Source: RGIG3040 sp964410675 (lineage in GTDB: Bacteria; Bacillota; Clostridia; Lachnospirales; Lachnospiraceae). Taken from it: 64,000 bases of DNA. This document shows, piece by piece, positions 26,687 to 34,517 of this stretch. Both the position numbers and the translations under genes were made by a program. A model generated the notes under the pieces. The model was not told the origin of the DNA. It made no database searches and saw only the letters and a program-made list of their open reading frames with translations. The stretch lies in NCBI GenBank assembly GCA_964410675.1, contig CAYPIB010000002.1, positions 1-64,000 of the forward strand. The letters are read 5' to 3'. Every line of letters starts with the position of its first letter. Within the stretch, counting starts at the first letter, position 1.

Positions 26687-29600
26687 TTATGCCCTTACTA
26701 TTACTTTCTTTTTTCTTCCGGCTGCTGAAAATGTCAAAATTGACAATGCTGCTAAACCAATGACCAAAAACCACTTTGGATGAATACCGTCCCCTGTAGT
26801 CGGAGAACTGTCAATTGTAGCACCTGCGGTAAGGTTTGCGGTATCGACATAAACCGTATACGGTGAAAAATGTGTTGCAACAAACGAAATACACGGCACA
26901 CCATCAATACTTGTAAATTTTGGCGAAAGTTTATCCAGTTTTTGGTTTACAACGCCGGCTGCCTTATTGTTTCCTGCATATTCAGCCAAAGCATCCGGAA
27001 TCGGCATCGTTATAGTTACGGAAAGTCCTGACGTATTTGTAATTTTTGTATTGCCGGTTGAATCATATAAGCTAATATCCATGGCGAAAAATTTAATATC
27101 ATCCAAACTTCCATATTCTGCTAAAAGTGCACTTTCTACTTCGCTTCTTGCACTTTCGCTGTCAGTAATCTTAACTACGAAATTATCAGAAGAGCCGCTT
27201 ACACTTGCAGATGCTTTATCTTTGTTAGAAATACCGGTTTTAGAAATATCCACTACCGAGCCATTTGTTTTATTCTTACTCGTATTGCTGTTGCCGGATA
27301 CTGTACTCGTTGAATTAGAATTATTCGTAGTCGTTGTAGTCGAACCCGAATTACTATAGTTAGCAGTCACATCGACATTATTCGCCGGCATCACAAACGT
27401 AGTGCTTTGAGCTGTTTTACTTGCAAGCGTTACACCACTTGAGTTTGTTGTCCAGCCAGTAAAATTCTTTCCTGACACTGTACCAGCCGTAATCGTAACT
27501 GTCGTTCCTACCTTATAACTGCCGCTTCCGGTTCCGTTTACTACCGTAACCGTATATGTTTTGGACTGATCATCATCTTTATCATTGTCCTTATCTTTAT
27601 CCTTATCGGTATCGGTATCACCACCATTGCCTTCACCATCTCCATCTGTTGCAGACGAGTTGGTGCTGGAACCACTTGTTTCCGACTTTTCAAATTGAGC
27701 ATAGACATCAGTATTTTTTGTAATATTTGTATACGCCGGGAACCATCCGGTAAACTTATACCCCTCTCTTGTAGGATTGGCCGGAGCGTATGCAGATTCA
27801 CCCGGTTCTACTTTCTGTGTACTGATTAAATTAGTACCATCATGATTATAAAAATTAACAATCAGTCTTGTATCTGCCGGATCTTCTTTTTCAAACTGGG
27901 CATAAACCTTTGTGTCCTCCTGAATGTTTGAATAATCCCCAAGCCATCCGGTAAAATAATACCCCTCTCTTGTTGGCGACACCGGTGTAGTTGCTGCTTT
28001 TCCCAGAGCTACATATTGTTTATCCCATTCTTCCCCGTCCCAATTATAAAATGTAACAGTAAATGTATTTTCCTTTATATCTTCATCGGTCCGGTCATAA
28101 TAAGCATAAATACTTAAGTCTCTCGATACCGATGTGAAATCACCTTTCCATCCTTTAAACGTGTATCCTTTTATAACCGGAGGCACCGGAGCCTTTGCAT
28201 CCTCTCCCTTAGGTACCTTTTGTGTATCAAGAATCCCGTCATTCCAGTCATAAAATGTAACCGTAAACTTTCTGACAAGCATATCACCAAGTGTCAGACC
28301 ATGTATGTTTGCAAATGTTTCCGCTGCACTTCCTTCTTCACAGGAAATTGTTATATTCTTATTGATACTGCCGTTTTCATTTGTAAATGCACTTGAGTCA
28401 ATGTAATCTACGCTGCTTGGAATTATCAAAGAACGAACACCGCTGTTTTTAAATGCTCTTCCAAGAATCGATTTTGTTGTCTCTGGTATTTCTACTGAGA
28501 ACAAGTTGGTTGTATTCTCAAAGCAGCTGACCGGTATTTCCTTAACAGCAGAAGTCGATAAATCTACGTCACCAATTCCCAGACAATCCATAAAAGCTTC
28601 ATCGGCAATGCCGGTAATTCCTTCAAGCTCTGATTTTTTAACCATACTTGATCCAATTGCATAATCACCGGTCAAACCTCTTGTCTCTAAACACTCGATA
28701 ATGCTTGTTTTTTCACCATCTGTCAAGCCAAAGATAATACCATTTGTACAAGTAAAGTTACCGCCCTCACCAAAACCGGCATAAGTAAGCTTTGCACAAT
28801 TTTTAAACGGTCTTAAACCCAATTGATTAATATTGGCGGAAAGAGTTACGTTTAGTAAACTGTCACAGTCACCAAAAGCATAATCTCCCACACTTTCTCC
28901 TTCCGTAACACCACTGTTTTCCGTTATAACTGTCTGTAAATTGGGGCAGCCATAAAATGCATATGCCGGAATATCCTGCACAGACTTCATTGTAATGCTC
29001 TGAATTGCTTCATTTACCCCTTTTGTCCCAAATGTATTACCTTTTTCATCCTTACCGGAAAACAGACCTACTGCAACCGATTCTATCCCGTTTGGCAGCA
29101 CTACATTCAATGCTGAGTTAATAACATCCCACTGATCCTGCGTTGGCTGCGTTGAAGAAATTCCCTTTATGTAATCTTCATAAACTGTAACGGCTTCGAT
29201 TGCCGCTGTTTTCTGTTCCGTTGTCGTATCCGGATAACTGATACTTCCATGTTCGAGTTCATCATATTTAGGATAATCAATCAGTTCATTTAAATCTGTA
29301 TCTGGGTTATACTGAACCGTAAGATTCGTTGGCCATCCACTGTAAAAAGTAATATAGGACTTTTCCTGACCGCCTCTGTTAATATTATTATTAGGATCCA
29401 TTGCATATTGGAAAGGAAGCGAATCCGGATTAATATCACCGGTAAATGTAAGAACCGGATTACGGTTGCCTGCTACTAAAGCCGGATCCTCTACATCCTG
29501 TGTATGAAATGCCCCTTCACCTATGGAATCCAATTTAATTGGTTTCGTAAATATAATATCTTTTAAATTATAACAGCCTTTAAAAGCTGAAGTTCCAATT

Positions 29601-31279
29601 TCGGTAATCGAGGATGGTATGCTGATTCTCTTCAGTGCACTGTTATTCTGAAAGCTGTCAGAACCAATCCGAGTAATTTTATACGGGCCAATGGAGCCGG
29701 GAATGTCTACATTTACAACGTCTGCTCCCATATGAAAATGCCGCAAAGAATTGTTTTCATCGACACGGTAAATTATTGTATTGTCAGTTCCTGTTGCCTG
29801 CTTATCAACAACAACCTTTTCATAGAGCTTATCACCATCCAAATATTTAAAGGCAACACTATTTGCAGTTGCTGTATCGTGAATTTCAGAAACGCCCATT
29901 CCGGCAAAATAAAATTCATCTCCTACCATACTTTTAAAATTATCAAATGAAAGCTCCGTACCTGTAAATGTAAGATTCTGATCCGGAATGATAATGGACT
30001 TTAAGCTGGTACATCCAGCAACAAGGCTTAGATCAAGCGACTCTCCTGCTTGATTAAAGTTTGACGGAAAATCAAGCGATTGTAAGCTGGAACAATTCTT
30101 AAAAGCATAAGGACCGATTTTACTTAAAACAACATTGTAATCTCCATATAAAGCAATTGACTTCATGACCCTGCAGCCTTCAAATGCATTGTCACCAACT
30201 AAAGATACATTAATCGGCATGGTAAAGCTCTGTAAGGCAGCACACTCATAAAAAGCATGATGTCCAATAATCGAAATATTAGAGTGTATATCTAATTTTA
30301 CATACTTTAAGTTAACACAATTAGCAAAGGCGTAATTGCCGATTGTATTGGCGCCATTATCTAGTTCAATACCTGTTAACGAACTGCATCCTCTAAATGC
30401 ATTGTCGCCAATACCAAGAAGCTTACTTCCTGTTTTTAATGTTTCAATGTTTCCACCTGCGGAAAATACGCCCACATCGGGAGTATTATCTAATACCCAG
30501 TCCCACTTACTTACCTCATCTGTCTTACTTTTCACATGCTGATTGGAAATATAGGCTACTTCCGCATCTCTAATCCATTTTTTATCATCGGTAGTGCATG
30601 GCTTATAGATACCGGCACTTTCCTCATAAAACATTTCCTCTGATTCTAAATTCTCCCATTCACCTCTATACTCATCACTATAAAAACAAGGCTTATATCG
30701 ATCCAGTACAGTCTCTTTCTTGACTTCATTTTCACTGACGGTACCAATCTGATTTCCATCGTCATCATAAACCGGTTTCGTTATAACATTGCCTGTCGGT
30801 ACTTCTATCTCTTTGTAAGCTGCATAATACAAAGGAGAACCGTCCTGCGATGCCGCAACATAACCTAAATCTGTACCTTGCGCATCCGTCAGTTTTTTAA
30901 ACCCGCTGACAACATCTGGTATTTCCAATATACCGTTTGGAAGAGAACGGCTTGCTACATATCCTACTATGACTGCGATCTTATCAGAACTATTAAGCCG
31001 GTTAATATAAGCAAACTGAAACATACCATCACCGGTAGTATAAACAGGTGTTGAATTATCTGCATTCATTTGAGGTATTGATGCTACTTTCGTGCCGCCC
31101 GGATATAAAACCTTCTCTGCCTCATTGTTGGCTACACCAATCTGATAGCCGCCGGCTTTTGCTTCTTGAACCGGTATTGTGGCTATTAAAACCGCCGAAG
31201 CCATAAATAACGCTGACATTGTCATACAGATTGCTCTTTTTAACCTGCTTTTCACCCTGCGTTTTTTAATCTTTGTCAT
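26687..31279 (-). CDS. Large BspA-like LRR surface protein with InlB B-repeats and SPTTG sorting signal
   Basis: A 1530-residue exported protein. A signal peptide occupies about residues 1-42 (KRAICMTMSALFMASAVL). LRR_5/BspA repeats are spread over about 270-1030. Three InlB B-type repeats of about 65 residues follow (VTFYDWNDG, VTFYNWDGE, VNFYNHDGT, each ending GW..), then an Asp/Lys low-complexity spacer, a divergent InlB-like repeat, a Ser/Thr/Asn stalk and a domain ending FVATHFSPYTVY. The end is SPTTG (DNA 26792-26806), IGLAALSILTF and RKKK. The sorting signal and terminal domain resemble those of the next gene. A sortase gene lies 68 bp upstream. Adhesion is likely from family knowledge, with no specific ligand evident. 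Confidence 0.92.
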   Translation of the reverse strand: MTKIKKRRVKSRLKRAICMTMSALFMASAVLIATIPVQEAKAGGYQIGVANNEAEKVLYPGGTKVASIPQMNADNSTPVYTTGDGMFQFAYINRLNSSDKIAVIVGYVASRSLPNGILEIPDVVSGFKKLTDAQGTDLGYVAASQDGSPLYYAAYKEIEVPTGNVITKPVYDDDGNQIGTVSENEVKKETVLDRYKPCFYSDEYRGEWENLESEEMFYEESAGIYKPCTTDDKKWIRDAEVAYISNQHVKSKTDEVSKWDWVLDNTPDVGVFSAGGNIETLKTGSKLLGIGDNAFRGCSSLTGIELDNGANTIGNYAFANCVNLKYVKLDIHSNISIIGHHAFYECAALQSFTMPINVSLVGDNAFEGCRVMKSIALYGDYNVVLSKIGPYAFKNCSSLQSLDFPSNFNQAGESLDLSLVAGCTSLKSIIIPDQNLTFTGTELSFDNFKSMVGDEFYFAGMGVSEIHDTATANSVAFKYLDGDKLYEKVVVDKQATGTDNTIIYRVDENNSLRHFHMGADVVNVDIPGSIGPYKITRIGSDSFQNNSALKRISIPSSITEIGTSAFKGCYNLKDIIFTKPIKLDSIGEGAFHTQDVEDPALVAGNRNPVLTFTGDINPDSLPFQYAMDPNNNINRGGQEKSYITFYSGWPTNLTVQYNPDTDLNELIDYPKYDELEHGSISYPDTTTEQKTAAIEAVTVYEDYIKGISSTQPTQDQWDVINSALNVVLPNGIESVAVGLFSGKDEKGNTFGTKGVNEAIQSITMKSVQDIPAYAFYGCPNLQTVITENSGVTEGESVGDYAFGDCDSLLNVTLSANINQLGLRPFKNCAKLTYAGFGEGGNFTCTNGIIFGLTDGEKTSIIECLETRGLTGDYAIGSSMVKKSELEGITGIADEAFMDCLGIGDVDLSTSAVKEIPVSCFENTTNLFSVEIPETTKSILGRAFKNSGVRSLIIPSSVDYIDSSAFTNENGSINKNITISCEEGSAAETFANIHGLTLGDMLVRKFTVTFYDWNDGILDTQKVPKGEDAKAPVPPVIKGYTFKGWKGDFTSVSRDLSIYAYYDRTDEDIKENTFTVTFYNWDGEEWDKQYVALGKAATTPVSPTREGYYFTGWLGDYSNIQEDTKVYAQFEKEDPADTRLIVNFYNHDGTNLISTQKVEPGESAYAPANPTREGYKFTGWFPAYTNITKNTDVYAQFEKSETSGSSTNSSATDGDGEGNGGDTDTDKDKDKDNDKDDDQSKTYTVTVVNGTGSGSYKVGTTVTITAGTVSGKNFTGWTTNSSGVTLASKTAQSTTFVMPANNVDVTANYSNSGSTTTTTNNSNSTSTVSGNSNTSKNKTNGSVVDISKTGISNKDKASASVSGSSDNFVVKITDSESARSEVESALLAEYGSLDDIKFFAMDISLYDSTGNTKITNTSGLSVTITMPIPDALAEYAGNNKAAGVVNQKLDKLSPKFTSIDGVPCISFVATHFSPYTVYVDTANLTAGATIDSSPTTGDGIHPKWFLVIGLAALSILTFSAAGRKKKVIVRA
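27566..27620. repeat. Low-complexity Asp/Lys hexanucleotide tract
   Basis: Short tandem units of the kind TTATCC/TTATCT/TTATCG (plus strand) encode a DTDTDKDKDKDND-type spacer. The 6-bp unit keeps frame, so copy-number change would alter spacer length without switching the protein off. Confidence 0.7.
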
Positions 31280-31304
31280 AATATCTGCTCTCCTTTATTT
31301 TGAA

Positions 31305-31346
31305 GTCTTCATCTTTTGTACAACATGATTTATTATGCATGAAGAC
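31305..31346 (-). promoter_or_regulatory. Intergenic hairpin between sortase and surface-protein genes
   Basis: GTCTTCAT and ATGAAGAC form an 8-bp stem around a 26-nt loop in the 68-bp gap. No U-tract follows, so it is more likely an mRNA processing or stability element than a terminator. Confidence 0.4.
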
Positions 31347-31347
31347 A

Positions 31348-32460
31348 TCAATTAACTTTTTTTGCTACTACTACAAATCTTCCATCTTCCCGTCCGTAAT
31401 CACAAGTAGACAGCGTCAATAGCCGATCGCCATACTGCGCTGTTACACCGGTATCATATAAAGATAATTTAGCCATTTCTGTCATGTTGGAATTAAATTC
31501 CTCCTCAGAATTCGCATCAATAAACTGATAGTATTTAAAGGTAATTTCTTCCTCATAATAAACCTGTGAAAGAAATACATACATCACTTCGTAAGTCCCC
31601 TCTTCATAAATTGTATCAAATAGTATGAAAGGATGTTTTTTATAAAAAGACTCTTTTTTATAACCATCTAACTGTCCAAACATCTTTCCCGATTTCATAT
31701 GATGTCCATATATAATCAAATTCGTACTGGGCTCTGTGATACTACAGTCTTTATCAAGAAAAAGACTGCCGTTTTTATCTTTTTTCTGATTTGTATTGTG
31801 ATCTAAATAATACAAATTATCTTTTGCCTGCATAATCGGATAGTCTATTAATGTATCGTCAATTTTGAGCCAACCGATTAGGTTTTTATTGTTTTTATAC
31901 AAAGTTTTGTACTTTTCCAAAACAACAAAATCCCTTTCTTCATTTACATCCTTATGTACTACAATCTCATCTTTTCCCATAGCATTTAATGCTTCGTTTT
32001 CTTTTAGACTCGCCATCCTCTGCTGTTCCTGGTCTTTGCGCAACGCTTCGGCATAATATAAGCCGAAATATCCCAAGCAGACAACAGCAACAAGCAATAG
32101 AATAATTTTTGCAAATCTTCTAGTACGATATTCTTTTTCTGTCAGAACAACAATCTGCTTTTTTATTTTTTTATAATCATCCGTTGTTAACTCACGTTTA
32201 TCCGGTTCCCTCCCAAAAGTTCCGGCACGGATACTTCTTACAAGCTCAAAAACCTCATTTATAAACTCTTCTCCCAATATCCCTTCAAATTGAAGTTTTT
32301 TCGATTGAATCGTCTGGTACAAACTTAAAATACTATTTTTATCTTTAAAATTAATTTTTTGCTTTAATATCTGTATTTTTCTTTGGTCTCGAAGAGCTCT
32401 TTCATAATCCAATCTCTTATTGAATTCATGTCCCTCCACATGCCACTTCTTTACTGTCAT
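31348..32460 (-). CDS. srtB: Class B sortase with long cytosolic N-terminus
   Basis: A transpeptidase that cuts sorting signals and links surface proteins to the cell wall. The 370 residues comprise an unusually long basic N-terminal region of about 115 residues, one transmembrane segment (about 116-136), and the class B catalytic domain with His253 in IIYGHHM, Cys353 in TLSTCDYG and Arg361 in EDGRFVVV. SrtB proteins are usually about 220-250 residues, so the extension is notable. The two genes downstream encode SPxTG proteins, the motif class used by Clostridioides difficile SrtB. AAGGAG lies 12 bases before the ATG. It is the first gene of the block. Confidence 0.93.
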   Translation of the reverse strand: MTVKKWHVEGHEFNKRLDYERALRDQRKIQILKQKINFKDKNSILSLYQTIQSKKLQFEGILGEEFINEVFELVRSIRAGTFGREPDKRELTTDDYKKIKKQIVVLTEKEYRTRRFAKIILLLVAVVCLGYFGLYYAEALRKDQEQQRMASLKENEALNAMGKDEIVVHKDVNEERDFVVLEKYKTLYKNNKNLIGWLKIDDTLIDYPIMQAKDNLYYLDHNTNQKKDKNGSLFLDKDCSITEPSTNLIIYGHHMKSGKMFGQLDGYKKESFYKKHPFILFDTIYEEGTYEVMYVFLSQVYYEEEITFKYYQFIDANSEEEFNSNMTEMAKLSLYDTGVTAQYGDRLLTLSTCDYGREDGRFVVVAKKVN

Positions 32461-32516
32461 GTTAAAATGACTCTCCTTGCTTTTTATAATCTCAACATTT
32501 TATAACGTATATTTCT

Positions 32517-32544
32517 ATTCTACAATATATTGCAATAAATTCAA
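32517..32544 (-). promoter_or_regulatory. Candidate SigA promoter of the sortase operon
   Basis: On the minus strand TTGAAT (32539-32544), a 16-bp spacer and TAGAAT (32517-32522) lie about 57 bp upstream of the sortase ATG. Confidence 0.45.
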
Positions 32545-32568
32545 CCCGAAATTTTTTTCCAAATGAGA

Positions 32569-32597
32569 AACATTGGCAAGCATGCTTACATAGACTA
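32569..32597 (+). promoter_or_regulatory. SigK-like promoter of the Gly/Cys-rich gene
   Basis: AACA (32569-32572), exactly 16 bp, then CATAGACTA (32589-32597) matches the SigK consensus mACm-N16-CATAnnnTA at every defined base. It lies 28 bp before the ATG. A SigA -10 at a proper distance is not evident. SigK is the late mother-cell sporulation factor. Confidence 0.5.
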
Positions 32598-32625
32598 AAG
32601 CATAATCAAAAAATGGAGGCTCAAT

Positions 32626-32898
32626 ATGAGTGATTTAACAGCAAGCCACTGTGGGTGTGGCAATTCTTGCAATAATTCTTGTAATAACGGATTTGGCGGA
32701 AGCAGCATTATTTTTATTCTCATTTTATTATGCTGCTGTGGCGGCAACGGTGGTTTTGGCGGTGGCGGCTGCGGCAATAGCTGCAATGATGGATGCGGCA
32801 ATAACAACGGTGGCTGCGACATTATTTTCTTAATTCTTATCTTATGCTGCTGTGGCGGTGGAAATGGTATATTTGGCGGTGGCGGCTGCGGCTGCTAA
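32626..32898 (+). CDS. Gly/Cys-rich small protein (HCB-13/chorion-like annotation)
   Basis: This 90-residue protein contains about 27 Gly and 16 Cys and is built from two similar halves. Each half has a Cys/Asn segment, a short hydrophobic stretch (IIFILILL or IIFLILIL), CCC, and a Gly-rich tail ending FGGGGCG. Database entries of this kind are often named after insect chorion HCB proteins; that name reflects composition, not function. The architecture resembles YjcZ-type small spore-associated proteins, and a SigK-like promoter lies upstream, so a spore coat or crust role is the best guess. GGAGG sits six bases before the ATG. A terminator follows directly, so it is monocistronic. Confidence 0.8.
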   Translation: MSDLTASHCGCGNSCNNSCNNGFGGSSIIFILILLCCCGGNGGFGGGGCGNSCNDGCGNNNGGCDIIFLILILCCCGGGNGIFGGGGCGC

Positions 32899-32912
32899 TT
32901 TTTAAACTTTGT

Positions 32913-32942
32913 AAAAGGACGATACTAAGTTATCGTCCTTTT
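32913..32942 (+). terminator. Terminator of the Gly/Cys-rich gene
   Basis: AAAAGGACGATA and TATCGTCCTTTT form a perfect 12-bp stem with a 6-nt loop, 14 bp after the stop codon. Confidence 0.88.
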
Positions 32943-32979
32943 GCATATAGTAGACTAATACTATTTGAAGGAGTTTTCC

Positions 32980-33441
32980 ATGGAAGACGAAAAAATCACT
33001 GCTTTTGATACACTATTCACAAGCAACCACATACAAATATTAAAACTTGCACTGCCGCTGCTGCCTGCTGAAAAGCAATATTTTGGTGCAGTTTTTATTA
33101 AATATATGGAATTAAACTACACGCTCAACTTGATACGTCATCTAAATGATAATATTTATTCAAGTGAAATGGCCAAAAATTATAACATTGAAACCTTTTT
33201 ACAGGAAATAATTCCATATTGCGGTGTAAAAGAGAGAGAACAGATAAAAAAAATGCACGGAATGCTAAATAGCTTTAAAAGTTTTCAGGAAATTAAGAGC
33301 ATGATGGATCTTATGAATGGTGTCAATGGTGATGGCAGCGGCGACGGCGGCGACAGCGGTTTTTCTATGGATTTACTCAAAGGAATGCTTTCAGAAGAAC
33401 AACGCTCAATGTTTGATATGTTTATGGCAGGAGGTGAATAA
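32980..33441 (+). CDS. Unknown small helical protein with Gly/Asp linker
   Basis: Not recognised. The 153-residue product has a helical N-terminal part (about 1-110), a low-complexity linker GDGSGDGGDSG (about residues 115-128) and an amphipathic Met-rich end (LLKGMLSEEQRSMFDMFMAGG). There is no signal peptide and no Cys cluster. The ATG at 32980 has GGAG six bases upstream; five earlier in-frame codons precede that site. The next gene begins one base after its stop, so the two products are probably made together. It follows the Gly/Cys-rich gene across a terminator. A weak CATATAGTA (CATAnnnTA) lies at 32944-32952, so the same sigma factor could act here. Confidence 0.75.
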   Translation: MEDEKITAFDTLFTSNHIQILKLALPLLPAEKQYFGAVFIKYMELNYTLNLIRHLNDNIYSSEMAKNYNIETFLQEIIPYCGVKEREQIKKMHGMLNSFKSFQEIKSMMDLMNGVNGDGSGDGGDSGFSMDLLKGMLSEEQRSMFDMFMAGGE

Positions 33442-33442
33442 A

Positions 33443-33718
33443 ATGTCAGACAACCATTGGATGAATGATAAACGAATTGAATCTATTGATACTAAAAAAC
33501 TAGATTTCATTCAAAAACTAGTCTTTGAAATTGACGGACTTGATCCAAAGCAAAGACTGCCCTTTTTGTTAGCATTAGCTAACCGGGCTAAAACTGAACA
33601 TATTTCTTTTGAAAATGATGAAGTTGAATTAATCATCTCTGTTTTAAAAGAATACAGCACACCAGAGGAAGTAAATAAAATGGATAAAATCATAAAAATG
33701 TTTCAAAATAAGAAATAA
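33443..33718 (+). CDS. Unknown small acidic protein
   Basis: Not recognised. The 91-residue soluble protein starts MSDNHWMNDKRIESIDTKKL and appears all-helical, with LDFIQKLVFEIDGLDPKQRLPFLLALANRA followed by a second helical part. The real start at 33443 has GGAGG eight bases upstream; a longer open frame reaching back into the previous gene is not needed. It begins one base after the stop of the preceding gene, which implies translational coupling. No catalytic motif is seen. Confidence 0.78.
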   Translation: MSDNHWMNDKRIESIDTKKLDFIQKLVFEIDGLDPKQRLPFLLALANRAKTEHISFENDEVELIISVLKEYSTPEEVNKMDKIIKMFQNKK

Positions 33719-33759
33719 AAATATGCTGCCGTACTATGAAACAGTACGACAGCATATTT
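33719..33759. terminator. Bidirectional terminator
   Basis: AAATATGCTG-C-CGTACT and AGTACG-A-CAGCATATTT form a 16-bp stem with one mismatch and a 7-nt loop, followed by T on the plus strand. It ends the 33443-33718 gene and, on the other strand, the membrane-protein gene at 33764. Confidence 0.85.
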
Positions 33760-33763
33760 TTGT

Positions 33764-34180
33764 TTACATTTCCTTGGCATATTTATTCATTAAAAACATT
33801 TCAATCATATTTTTTAATAGAAATACGGAAATAATACATAGTGTCAGCCAAAGCGGTGCTTTAATTAATATACATATATATGCAATTCCCATAATAAACC
33901 ACTGAACAATATCTGCACTTTTTGCCTTTGCTTTGTTTCGAATCATTATGTTTCGCTCATCTGCACTTTCAACGCTTTCCTGTTTATACTCTTTTGGATG
34001 CTTTTCATAAAAATTCAGCATAAATAGTTTAGAAACCGCTGCACCAAATATTCCGGCTCCAATTCCAAGGCATACACCGCCAATATTCCTTACCTCTTCT
34101 CCTCTGAAAAAAAATACGCCAAACACTGCCAATGCTAAGCCTAGAACAACCAGACATAAATAAAATAGTTTTTTCTTCAT
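33764..34180 (-). CDS. Small membrane protein paired with XRE regulator
   Basis: A 138-residue protein with four hydrophobic segments in two pairs (about 5-25, 31-50, 92-110, 112-130) and a charged loop (KHPKEYKQESVESADERN). The family is of unknown function but is commonly found after small YgzD-like repressors. Its start overlaps the upstream regulator stop by 4 bp, so the two are translationally coupled. No transporter motif is visible. Confidence 0.8.
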   Translation of the reverse strand: MKKKLFYLCLVVLGLALAVFGVFFFRGEEVRNIGGVCLGIGAGIFGAAVSKLFMLNFYEKHPKEYKQESVESADERNIMIRNKAKAKSADIVQWFIMGIAYICILIKAPLWLTLCIISVFLLKNMIEMFLMNKYAKEM

Positions 34181-34380
34181 TTTACTTCCTCCTCATAAAT
34201 AAAAATTTCTTCAATTGCCATATTAAAATAATTTGCAATTTTAAATGCCAGTATAATCGATGGATTATATCTTCCGTTTTCCAAAGACCCAATCGTTTGT
34301 CTTGATACTTCAAGAGCTGCTGCTAATTCTTCTTGTTTGATTCCCCGCCCTTTTCTTATTTCCTCCAAACGGTTTTTCAT
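34177..34380 (-). CDS. XRE-family helix-turn-helix regulator (YgzD-like)
   Basis: A 67-residue protein that is essentially one Cro/C1 helix-turn-helix: IRKGRGIKQEELAAALEVSRQTIGSLENGRYNPSIILAFKIA. The short C-terminus is acidic (EEIFIYEEEVK). AGGAGGAG lies just before the ATG. A quasi-palindrome downstream of its own -10 box is a likely binding site, which would make the pair with the membrane protein autoregulated. Confidence 0.9.
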   Translation of the reverse strand: MKNRLEEIRKGRGIKQEELAAALEVSRQTIGSLENGRYNPSIILAFKIANYFNMAIEEIFIYEEEVK

Positions 34381-34398
34381 TCTTATCTCCTCCTCATG

Positions 34399-34450
34399 TA
34401 AAGTAAGCTTTCCTTAACTCAATACTATCATACCCTCTTTTTCATGTCAA
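34399..34450 (-). promoter_or_regulatory. Promoter and candidate operator of the XRE/membrane pair
   Basis: On the minus strand TTGACA (34445-34450), 17 bp and TAGTAT (34422-34427) form the promoter. Just downstream, 34399-34416 is a quasi-palindrome centred on AAGCTT, where a small repressor would block the start region. Confidence 0.55.
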
Positions 34451-34472
34451 GCAAACTTTCCATTTAATTTAA

Positions 34473-34516
34473 AAAAATGAGATTATCATCCCAATCGGAA
34501 AAATAATCTCATTTTT
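34473..34516 (-). terminator. Terminator of leuS
   Basis: AAAAATGAGATTAT and ATAATCTCATTTTT form a perfect 14-bp stem with a 16-nt loop, one base past the leuS stop codon. Confidence 0.9.
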
Positions 34517-34517
34517 A

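Noticed and set aside
27566..27620. Phase-variable repeat in the large surface protein
   Set aside because: The repeat unit is 6 bp and stays in frame, so slippage cannot switch the gene off; only spacer length would vary.
32595..32833. Alternative frames on both strands over the Gly/Cys-rich gene
   Set aside because: They give low-complexity Pro/Leu or Ala-rich products without ribosome sites; the plus frame starting at 32626 has GGAGG and a terminator at the right distance.
33317..33442. Upstream extension of the 33443-33718 frame
   Set aside because: The extra codons overlap the previous gene and lack a ribosome site, whereas ATG 33443 has GGAGG eight bases upstream.
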